From positions 1 to 13,341 of the forward strand of contig JBHJOS010000135.1 in assembly GCA_050329415.1 (NCBI GenBank): a DNA stretch of 13,341 nt, given 5' to 3'. Below the pieces are notes generated by a model. That model had not been told where the DNA came from and did not search any database. It saw nothing but the letters and a program-made list of their open reading frames with translations. This document shows, in pieces, positions 7,179 through 13,341 of this stretch; positions within the stretch are counted from its first letter, which is position 1, and each line of letters starts with the position of its first letter. The DNA comes from JANNOG01 sp050329415. GTDB taxonomy: Bacteria > Actinomycetota > Actinomycetes > Actinomycetales > JBBAYJ01. Position numbers and translations under genes: made by a program.

Positions 7179-8218
7179 CGGGGCGCCTGCGCCGTCGGCT
7201 CGCCCGCTGCGGGTGCCGCGCCGCGCCCGGCGCCCCGTCGGGTGCCCCGTCCGGTGCCTTGTCCGGTGCCTCGTCCGGTTCCGTGCCCGGTTCCGGGTGA
7301 GATTGCCGCCGCCAGCAGGTCGGCCACGAGCATGCCGACGACCACGACCGCCGCCCCGAGCAGGGCGACGGTCTGCACGACGGGGGCGTCCCGGGCACCG
7401 ACGGCGCTGACCAGCAGCTCGCCGAGACCGGCCATCCCGAAGAGCACTTCGGCGAGGGCGGTCCCGGCCACCAGGGCGCCGGTCACCACGGCCAGCACCC
7501 GCAGTGCCGCCGGCGCCACGCCCGGCAGGACGTACCGGAGGGCGACGGTCGCGGCGGGCACCCCCCGGACGACGGCGTCCCGGACGAACTCCCGGGCCGT
7601 GACGTCCTCCCACGCCCCCCGGACCAGCCCCGCGGCGAAGGCCGCGGAGGGCAGCGCCAGGGTGAGCACGGGCAGCACCAGCAGGTCGGGGCGCGCCCAC
7701 GGCGACACCCCGACGGGCAGCAGGGAGACCGGCGGCACGAGGTCGAGCACCCCCGCCAGCAGCACCGCGAGCAGGACCGCCACGACGACCTGGGGGACGG
7801 CGGCGGCCCCTGCCGTCGCCGCCGTCACCACGGGGCGCAGGACTGCCGGTCCCTCCGCGGCGAGCCATGCCGCACCCGCGGCCAGCGGGACGGCGAGGAG
7901 CAGCGACGCCAGCAGGAGCGTGCCCGACACCGGCAGCCGCTCCGCGACGACGTCCGCCACCGGGCGGCCGGTGACGAGCGACTCCCCGAGGTCCCCGTGC
8001 ACCAGGCCGACGACCCAGTCGAGGTAGCGCTGCGGGAGGGGACGGTCGAGGCCCGCCTCGGCCCGCAGGTCCGCCAGTTGCGCCGGATCCACCCGCCCGC
8101 CGCTGCGGACCTCCACGGCGTCGCCCGGCAGGGCTGCTGCCGCCAGGAAGATCACGAGTGAGGCGGCGGCCACCAGGACCACCGCCCGCACCGCGGCGGC
8201 GAGCAGCCCGGCGGGCAC
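7175..8218 (-). CDS. ABC importer permease, DppB/OppB/NikB family, with repeat-encoded C-terminal tail
   Basis: The protein has 347 residues. An N-terminal membrane segment (about 10-30) is followed by the periplasmic-type region with LDRPLPQRYLDWVVGLVHGDLGESLVTGRPV, characteristic of DppB/NikB. Several further hydrophobic segments and the EAA loop (REFVRDAVVRGVPAATVALRYVLP, about 209-232) follow, and then FGMAGLGELLVSAVGARD and a last membrane segment ending near 305. Residues 307-347 are an added low-complexity tail of Gly-Thr-Gly-Arg-like steps, encoded by 12-bp tandem units and rich in arginine, presumably cytoplasmic. The core without the tail has the usual family length. The GTG start at 8218 is one base after the stop of the solute-binding protein and has no Shine-Dalgarno of its own, so it is likely expressed by coupling. 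Confidence 0.9.
   Translation of the reverse strand: MPAGLLAAAVRAVVLVAAASLVIFLAAAALPGDAVEVRSGGRVDPAQLADLRAEAGLDRPLPQRYLDWVVGLVHGDLGESLVTGRPVADVVAERLPVSGTLLLASLLLAVPLAAGAAWLAAEGPAVLRPVVTAATAGAAAVPQVVVAVLLAVLLAGVLDLVPPVSLLPVGVSPWARPDLLVLPVLTLALPSAAFAAGLVRGAWEDVTAREFVRDAVVRGVPAATVALRYVLPGVAPAALRVLAVVTGALVAGTALAEVLFGMAGLGELLVSAVGARDAPVVQTVALLGAAVVVVGMLVADLLAAAISPGTGHGTGRGTGQGTGRGTRRGAGRGAAPAAGEPTAQAPR
7213..7296 (-). repeat. 12-bp tandem repeats in the permease C-terminus
   Basis: Five clear units follow one another on the plus strand: GTCGGGTGCCCC (7237-7248), GTCCGGTGCCTT (7249-7260), GTCCGGTGCCTC (7261-7272), GTCCGGTTCCGT (7273-7284) and GCCCGGTTCCGG (7285-7296). More decayed units lie at 7213-7236. 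The period is a multiple of three, so length changes stay in frame. On the minus strand they encode a GTxx tetrapeptide series ending shortly before the stop. Confidence 0.8.
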
Positions 8219-8219
8219 C

Positions 8220-9776
8220 TCAGCCGACCCGCTGCACCTGGTCGACGAACCCGGAGGCGAACCCGATGCCCTCGGGCACGCCGGTCACGCCGGGGGCCGC
8301 CAGGTCGAGCCGGTCGCTGAGCGCCCACACCGCGTAGCCGCCCTCGTCGCGCAGCCGGGACTGCAGGTCGGCGAGCAGGGCGCGGCGGGCCTCGGCGTCC
8401 GACTCGGCGAGCGCGGCGTCGAGGTCGGCCGACCACTGCGGGTCGTCCCACGCGGTCTCGTTGGTCGGCGACCCGGGAGTGAGGGCGACCCGGACGACGT
8501 CGAGGAACGGGATCCCGCCCAGGTAGGAGACGTAGAACGGCTCCTGGGCGTAGACGTCGACGAAGTACGTGTCCGGCGGCGCCAGCTCGACCTGCGCCTG
8601 GATCCCGATCTCCGCCACCTGCTGGGCGATGAGCGTGGCCGCGGTGTCCATCCCGGGAAAGGCGGTCGTGGAGTGCAGGGTGACCTGGACACCGTCGGCG
8701 AGTCCGGCCTCGGCCATCAGCCGGCGCGCCTCGTCGACGTCGCGCTCGCGCTGCTCGACGTCGGCGGGGCTCGTCGGGTCCTGCGGTGTCAGCAGGTCGT
8801 TGCCCACGTCGCCGTAGCCGAGGAAGACCGTGGCGAGCAGCTGCTCGCGGTCCAGCACCAGTCGCACCGCCTGCCGCACCCGCGGGTCGTCGAACGGCGG
8901 CGTTTCGGTGCGCATGACGAGCGGGTACAGCGTCGCGCCCGGCCGGGACACCACCTGGACCCCGTCGTCGGTCAGGCCCTCGACCGCCGCGGGCGGCACC
9001 GCGCCGGCCAGGTCGGCCTGGTCCGACAGCACCGCCTCGGCGCGGGCCTGGGGGTCGGGGATCGCGGTCACCTCGATCCGCTCGCTCGGCGGGGTGGGTC
9101 CCCACCAGTCGTCGTGGCGTTCGAAGGCCGCCGTCTGGGCGTCGCCGGCCACGGGGACGAACGGACCCGAGCCGGGGACGGGCTCGGTGAAGTCGTCGCT
9201 GCCCTCCGGCACGACGAACGTCGCGCCCTCCAGCGCGAGGCCGACCTCGGCGTAGGGCTGGACGGTGACGAGCTCCAGCGTGGTCTCGTCGACGGCACTG
9301 GAGGCCGCGAGGTCGAACATGCCCAGGCGGCCGAAGTTCTCCGCCGCCTTCTCGCCCATCCGGCGCAGCGAGAACAGGGCGTCCGCCGCGGTGACGGGGG
9401 ACCCGTCGGAGAACACGGCGTCGTCCCGCAGGGTCACCGTCCACCGGGTGAGCGTCTCGTCCGGCTCCCAGGACACCGCCAGCCGGGGCTGGGTCTCGCC
9501 GTCCGCCCCCGGCACGGTCAGCGGGTCGTAGGTCAGGGCCATCCGGACCACGTCGCTCTCGCCCGGCAGCAGGCCGTGCGGATCGTTCGTGGCGACCGTG
9601 GGCGAACCCTGGGCGGCGTAGCGGAAGGTCTGTGCGACCTCGCCGGACGGGTCGGCGCCGGTTCCGGCGGCCGGCGAGGCCCCCGGGGACTGCGTGGAAC
9701 CGGAGTCGCCGGTGGAGCAGGCGGCGAGCAGGGTCGCCGCCAGGGCGGCGGCGAGCAGGGCGGGTCGGGTTCGCAT
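8220..9776 (-). CDS. Solute-binding lipoprotein, family 5 (DppA/OppA/NikA-like)
   Basis: The protein has 518 residues, normal for family-5 extracytoplasmic solute-binding proteins. It begins with a lipoprotein signal peptide: positive start, hydrophobic run and lipobox LAAC with Cys20. A Ser/Gly/Thr-rich linker follows, as in actinobacterial lipoproteins. Then come the family landmarks TFRYAAQGSP, NDPHGLLPGESDVVRMALTYDPL, the PVTAADALFSLRRM segment, PGSGPFVPVAG (the GTGPF-like motif), DDPRVRQAVRLVLDREQLLATVFLGYG and a C-terminal GGYAVWALSDRLDLAAPGV. It should sit outside the membrane and deliver ligand to the two permeases. The family takes peptides, nickel complexes, opine-type metallophores and other small molecules. 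The link to an assembly-line operon suggests the ligand is the operon's own product in complex with metal, but that is inference. The ATG at 9776 is preceded by AAAGG (9782-9786). It starts 51 nt after the synthetase stop. Confidence 0.9.
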   Translation of the reverse strand: MRTRPALLAAALAATLLAACSTGDSGSTQSPGASPAAGTGADPSGEVAQTFRYAAQGSPTVATNDPHGLLPGESDVVRMALTYDPLTVPGADGETQPRLAVSWEPDETLTRWTVTLRDDAVFSDGSPVTAADALFSLRRMGEKAAENFGRLGMFDLAASSAVDETTLELVTVQPYAEVGLALEGATFVVPEGSDDFTEPVPGSGPFVPVAGDAQTAAFERHDDWWGPTPPSERIEVTAIPDPQARAEAVLSDQADLAGAVPPAAVEGLTDDGVQVVSRPGATLYPLVMRTETPPFDDPRVRQAVRLVLDREQLLATVFLGYGDVGNDLLTPQDPTSPADVEQRERDVDEARRLMAEAGLADGVQVTLHSTTAFPGMDTAATLIAQQVAEIGIQAQVELAPPDTYFVDVYAQEPFYVSYLGGIPFLDVVRVALTPGSPTNETAWDDPQWSADLDAALAESDAEARRALLADLQSRLRDEGGYAVWALSDRLDLAAPGVTGVPEGIGFASGFVDQVQRVG

Positions 9777-9806
9777 CGGTGCCTTTCGTGAACGGGTGGT
9801 GGTGGG

Positions 9807-9820
9807 CCGGCGGGAGCCGG
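9807..9820. other. Small hairpin between synthetase and solute-binding protein genes
   Basis: CCGGC (9807-9811) and GCCGG (9816-9820) form a perfect five-base-pair stem with a GGGA loop (minus strand TCCC) in the 51-nt gap. It is the only sizeable intercistronic gap in the operon. It could slow or partly stop transcription or protect the downstream message. In DNA this GC-rich such a short stem may also be chance. Confidence 0.25.
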
Positions 9821-9827
9821 TGGGCTG

Positions 9828-12800
9828 TCAGGTGACGTGCGGCGCCAGGGCCGCGTCGAGGAGGCCGGCGACCGCCGGCAGGGCCGGGGGGTGCAGCAGG
9901 CCGTAGTGGTGGGTGTCGACCCCGACGACCCGCAGCCCGCCGGCGAGGTGGCGGCCCCACCCGAGGTCGGCGAGCCGGTCCGGCGGGGTGTCGTCGACGC
10001 CCATCCCGATGCCCGAGTTGCGGGGCGAGGGGCGGTCGGCGCGCACCAGCAGGGTCTGCACCCGGTCGTCGGTGAGGCGTCCGGGTTCGTGGTCGGCGAG
10101 CGCTCGCAGGTGCCGGGCGAACACGGCGAGCCGGGCCGAGACGTCCTCGCCGCGGCCGAGCAGCCGGTGGGCGCGCAGGCGCTCGGCGGCCGCGACGGCA
10201 CGTGCCTCGGGCGGGGCCGCCGCCACCGCCGCCGCGTCGAGGTCGATGCCGAGGAAGGCCTCCAGCGCGTGCAGGTGACGCAGGGTCACCCCGAGGGCCA
10301 CCTCGTCGGCGGTGTCCCCGGGCACGGCCCGGATGTAGGTGGGGTCGTTGGAGTCCAGCATGACGAGCAGGGCGACGCGTTCACCCGCCTCGTGCAGCTG
10401 GCGCGCCATCTCCTGTCCGACGGTGCCGCCCATCGACCAGCCGCCGAGCAGCCAGGGCTCCCGCCCACCCGAGCGGGCCAGGGCCCTCATGTACTGGGCG
10501 GCGATCCCCGGCACCGACTCCGGCCCCGGACCGGTCACCCCGGCGAGCTCGGGGTCGGTGAGCCCCACGACGTCGACCCGCTCGTCCAGCAGGCGGGAGA
10601 GCTCGGCGTAGCACAGCACGTCCCCCCCGGACGGGTGGGCGAGGTACAGGGTCGGGCGCCCGCTGCCCCGACTCCCGCCGCCCCGGGTTCCACTGCGCAG
10701 GGTGAGGACGACATCGGCCGCGTCGGGGTCCTCGGTCAGGGACTCGGTGGGCGGGGAGTTCTCGGTCAGGGACTCGGTGGGCGGGGAGTCGGTGGGCGGG
10801 GACTCGGTGGGCGGGGATCCGGCGGGCCGGGCGTCGCTGGTGTCCCATGCCGTCTCGTCGCGCGCCAGCGCCCGGACCCGGGCGGCATGGTCGGCGACGG
10901 CGGCGTCCAGCGCGTCGTCCGGCAGTGCACCGACGAGCACGTCCCACTGGAGGCGGAGTTCGCCGCGGTGCTCGAGGACCTGGTGGTCGAGCCAGGTCTG
11001 GGGGGTCTGGGCCACGGCGTGGACCTGCTCGCCGGCCCACTCCAGCGCCCCGGTGCCCTCGACCATGTCGTGGACCCCGAGTGCCCCGGTGAACACCACG
11101 GGGACCGAGCGCAGCTGCCCGGTCCGGGACGCCCGCTCGGCCAGCAGCTCCAGCGCCGAGTACTCGCGGTGGTCGAGGTCGGCGAAGAGGCGCTCCTGGG
11201 TCGCGGCGGCGCGCTCGGCGAACGAGGCCGGTGCCTCGGCGGGCACGTCGTGCAGGACGAGGGAGGTGAAGTCGCCGACCACCCGGTTGACGGCCGGGTC
11301 GACGGGCGGGCGGTCGAACAGCGTGAGGGTGACCGCGAAGCCCCGCGACCCGGCCCAGTCCGCGAGGACGTCGGTGTAGACCGTGAGCAGCGCCGCGGTG
11401 GGGGTCACCCGGTGCCGGGCCGCCGCGCCGAGCAGCGCCGCCCACTCGGCGGCGGCGATGCGGACCGTGCGGCGCACGAAGCGGGGCGGCCCGTCGGGCT
11501 CGGCCACGGGCAGCGCCGGCGGGCCGGGCACCGCGTCGAACCGGGACCGCCAGTAGTCGGCCGCGCGACGACCGGCCGGCCCCTGGCGACGGGCCTCCAG
11601 GGCGGCGGCGCAGACCGCGGGGTGCGGACCGGGCCCGGGCAGGTCGCGCCCGTCGTAGTGGGCCTGGAGTTCGGCCTCGACGATCCACCAGCTGGCGGCG
11701 TCGCAGACCAGGACGTCGACCCCGAGCAGCAGGCGTGTCCGGCCCCCTGGCAGCAGCGCCGCCTGGACCTGGACCAGCGGCCAGCGGTCGGGCGGCCCGG
11801 GCCGGGTCGTCATCCGCTCCCGGAGGGTGGCCAGCCGGGCGTCGCGCGCGGCCTCGTCGTGACCGGTGAGGTCGTGCCGGCGGATTCGATACCACGGGAC
11901 CGTCGCGAGCTCGCGGAAGCGCCCGGTGGGGGTCGTGACCGAGCGCAGCAGCGGGTGCCGGGCCACGACGGCGTTCCACGCCCGCTCGAACCGGTCGAGG
12001 TCGAGGTCCGGGCAGTCGTACTCCAGGTAGAAGTGGCAGGGCACCCGCCCCCATCGGTACCCGCCGTCGCGCCCGACCCAGTAGGCGTGCTGGACCCGGG
12101 TCATGGCGAAGGTGCCGTCGGAGTCGAAGGCGGGCACCTCCGGGTCCGGCTCGGCGCCGGACCCGCCGGCCACCGTCCGTGGTGCCGGCCCCTCGCCGCC
12201 GCCGGCCGCGGTGATCCGGGCGGCGAGCTGTGCCACGGTGGGCGCCGCCAGCAGGTCCCGCAGGCTCAGCCGCACCCCGAGCCGGTCGTCGCAGGCGGCG
12301 AGCATCCGGGTGCCGAGCAGCGAGTGACCGCCGAGGGCGAAGAAGTCGGCGTCCGGCTCGACCGACGCCAGCGCGAACAGTTCGCCCCAGATCTCCGACA
12401 GCGTCCGTCGCACCGGGTCCGGCTCCTGGTCCCCGGCCGCCGGACCCCCGGGGCCGGTCGCCCGCCGGGGCACCGAGGCGGCCGCCACCCGGGCGGCCAC
12501 GTCGGTGGTGGACACCGCGACCGCGGGCGGCGCGCCGCGAGCCGCGACCGCGGCGAGGAGGTGGCCCAGGGCGGCGGTCCCGGTGGCCGCGTCCAGGGCG
12601 TCGCCGCGGACGACGGTGTCGACTCCCACCTGCCAGCCGTCCCACCCGGCGGCGACCCAGCCGGGGTCGTCGGCCGCGAGGGCTTCCATGGCGGCGTTGG
12701 CGGCGGCGTAGGCGGACATCCCCACCCCGCCGACGGCGGTCGTGAGGGACGACATGAGCAGCACCGTGGGGCGCCCGGCGCGGTCCGGGAGGCCGTCGAG

Positions 12801-13341
12801 GGCCTCCCGCAGCGCGACGGCACCGCCGAGCTTGACCCGGAGGTGGTCCTCGACCTCAGCGGCGTCGAGGCGCTCGAGCCGGGACAGCCGGGCCTCGGCG
12901 ACCACTCCGGCCGCGTGGACCACCAGGGCGAGCGGCGCCTCGGCGGAGAGCTCGCGGACCAGGTCGGCGGTGGCCGTGGCATCCGTGGCGTCGACCCGGC
13001 GGACCTCGACCCCGGGCGGGGCCTCGCCGGTCCGTCCCCGGGTCGTCACCACGACGCGGTGACCGCGGTCTCGCAGGTGGGTGGCCACGGCGCGGCCGAC
13101 CGGCCCGGTGCCGCCGGTCACGAGCACGGTCCCCCGGCCGCCGTTCCCGACGCCGTCCCCGGTCGCGCGGCCGGCGGCGGGCGCGTCCCACGGAACGTGC
13201 CGGCGACGCCAGCGGGTCCGGCCGCGGACGGCGAGCTCGGCGCCCGGGTCCACTGCGCCGTCGGCGAGCCCGGCGACCACCGACCGCACGACGGCCGCGT
13301 CGGCGGCGGGACCGGCGGCCGGCTCGCGGCCCGCCGGCTCG
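9828..13341 (-). CDS. Hybrid PKS/NRPS, C-terminal part: KR - carrier protein - Cy - TE (5' end outside window)
   Basis: The frame is open to the window edge, so the N-terminus, probably with KS and AT, is missing; about 1170 residues are visible. A ketoreductase (about 13130-12480) has the NADPH motif GGTGPVG (13115-13095) and an MSS..SAYAAAN active site with Tyr and Asn. No LDD motif is seen. A carrier protein (about 12419-12210) has the phosphopantetheine serine in LGGHSLL at 12321-12323. A condensation domain (about 12122-10845) is of the heterocyclization type: MTRVQHAYWVGR, DVLVCDAAS (DxxxxDxxS, 11717-11691), VVFTGALG with its Thr, and QTPQTWLDHQ with its Asp (11009-10980). It should condense cysteine, or less likely Ser/Thr, and cyclise it to a thiazoline/oxazoline. 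After a repeat linker a type I thioesterase (10664-9831) has GWSMG with Ser at 10434-10436, LDSND and a C-terminal THHYGLLH. No adenylation or methyltransferase domain and no second carrier protein is seen. The order parallels the end of HMWP1 with pieces removed. Confidence 0.9.
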   Translation of the reverse strand, partial: EPAGREPAAGPAADAAVVRSVVAGLADGAVDPGAELAVRGRTRWRRRHVPWDAPAAGRATGDGVGNGGRGTVLVTGGTGPVGRAVATHLRDRGHRVVVTTRGRTGEAPPGVEVRRVDATDATATADLVRELSAEAPLALVVHAAGVVAEARLSRLERLDAAEVEDHLRVKLGGAVALREALDGLPDRAGRPTVLLMSSLTTAVGGVGMSAYAAANAAMEALAADDPGWVAAGWDGWQVGVDTVVRGDALDAATGTAALGHLLAAVAARGAPPAVAVSTTDVAARVAAASVPRRATGPGGPAAGDQEPDPVRRTLSEIWGELFALASVEPDADFFALGGHSLLGTRMLAACDDRLGVRLSLRDLLAAPTVAQLAARITAAGGGEGPAPRTVAGGSGAEPDPEVPAFDSDGTFAMTRVQHAYWVGRDGGYRWGRVPCHFYLEYDCPDLDLDRFERAWNAVVARHPLLRSVTTPTGRFRELATVPWYRIRRHDLTGHDEAARDARLATLRERMTTRPGPPDRWPLVQVQAALLPGGRTRLLLGVDVLVCDAASWWIVEAELQAHYDGRDLPGPGPHPAVCAAALEARRQGPAGRRAADYWRSRFDAVPGPPALPVAEPDGPPRFVRRTVRIAAAEWAALLGAAARHRVTPTAALLTVYTDVLADWAGSRGFAVTLTLFDRPPVDPAVNRVVGDFTSLVLHDVPAEAPASFAERAAATQERLFADLDHREYSALELLAERASRTGQLRSVPVVFTGALGVHDMVEGTGALEWAGEQVHAVAQTPQTWLDHQVLEHRGELRLQWDVLVGALPDDALDAAVADHAARVRALARDETAWDTSDARPAGSPPTESPPTDSPPTESLTENSPPTESLTEDPDAADVVLTLRSGTRGGGSRGSGRPTLYLAHPSGGDVLCYAELSRLLDERVDVVGLTDPELAGVTGPGPESVPGIAAQYMRALARSGGREPWLLGGWSMGGTVGQEMARQLHEAGERVALLVMLDSNDPTYIRAVPGDTADEVALGVTLRHLHALEAFLGIDLDAAAVAAAPPEARAVAAAERLRAHRLLGRGEDVSARLAVFARHLRALADHEPGRLTDDRVQTLLVRADRPSPRNSGIGMGVDDTPPDRLADLGWGRHLAGGLRVVGVDTHHYGLLHPPALPAVAGLLDAALAPHVT
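10731..10815 (-). repeat. 15/30-bp tandem repeats encoding a Pro-Pro-Thr-Glu-Ser linker
   Basis: A 15-bp core GACTCGGTGGGCGGG occurs at 10741-10755, 10771-10785 and 10801-10815, with a one-base variant at 10786-10800. Two copies are part of a 30-bp unit that also contains CTCGGTCAGG (10731-10740 and 10761-10770). Read on the minus strand in the synthetase frame it encodes alternating PPTES, PPTDS and SLTEN pentapeptides between Cy and TE. The period keeps the frame, so copy number can vary among strains. It is an acidic, proline-rich flexible linker. Confidence 0.85.

Noticed and set aside
7237..7296. 12-bp repeats considered as protein-binding operator sites for the downstream permease
   Set aside because: They lie within the coding end of the upstream permease, preserve the frame, and the genes overlap within one operon, so no separate promoter is expected there.
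5230..8027. Two overlapping long plus-strand open frames opposite the ABC transporter genes
   Set aside because: Both are antisense shadows of clear ATPase and permease genes, with no motifs and biased arginine/proline/alanine content.
10731..10815. Direct repeats considered as a CRISPR array or iterons
   Set aside because: Units are adjacent without unique spacers, the period is a multiple of three, and they are in frame inside the synthetase gene, so they are coding minisatellite repeats.
10846..12122. Condensation domain considered as an ordinary LCL or DCL type
   Set aside because: The active site reads DxxxxDxxS rather than HHxxxDG, and the QTPQxxLD motif and the conserved Thr in VVFTG are those of heterocyclization domains.
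1..13341. tRNA, rRNA, riboswitch, insertion sequence or integrase
   Set aside because: Nothing resembling a tRNA cloverleaf, rRNA segment, transposase motif or terminal inverted repeat was seen by eye; gaps between genes are too short for most of these. A covariance-model search would be needed to exclude a small RNA.

Overview
The window is very GC-rich with strong G/C preference at third codon positions, GTG starts and 4-8 nt gene overlaps. This fits a high-GC actinomycete; I cannot name the genus from sequence alone.

Left part (1-2622). Positions 1-78 look like the tail of an unidentified gene. It is followed by a ParA-family ATPase remnant that lacks its Walker A N-terminus. The remnant converges on, and overlaps by 19 nt, a small class I SAM-dependent methyltransferase on the minus strand. 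That gene diverges, across 48 nt, from a flavoprotein of the thioredoxin-reductase-like CPFC family. A perfect 9-bp-stem hairpin at 2597-2622 separates this part from the rest.

Right part (2622-13341), all minus strand and apparently one operon running off the right edge. In transcription order it holds: (i) the C-terminal part of a hybrid PKS/NRPS with KR, carrier protein, heterocyclization (Cy) and thioesterase (TE) domains; (ii) a family-5 solute-binding lipoprotein; (iii) two Dpp/Opp/Nik-type permeases; (iv) a fused double ABC ATPase; (v) a free-standing protein with two methyltransferase halves, one of the NRPS A-domain-embedded type and one of the PKS C-methyltransferase type. After the lipoprotein, every junction is 1 nt apart or overlaps by 4, 4 and 8 nt.

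Interpretation. The visible domains correspond to the second half of yersiniabactin synthetase HMWP1 (KS-AT-MT-KR-ACP-Cy-MT-PCP-TE). Here neither methyltransferase is in line where HMWP1 would place it in the visible part, and a didomain of exactly the two matching types is encoded at the end of the same operon. The PCP expected between Cy and TE is not seen; a short Pro/Thr/Glu/Ser tandem-repeat linker sits there instead. Together with a peptide/nickel-type importer this suggests a thiazoline-containing metallophore that is made and re-imported by one operon. The methyltransferases would act in trans and a carrier protein may be supplied from outside the window. The metal, the product and the starter half of the assembly line cannot be read from this window.
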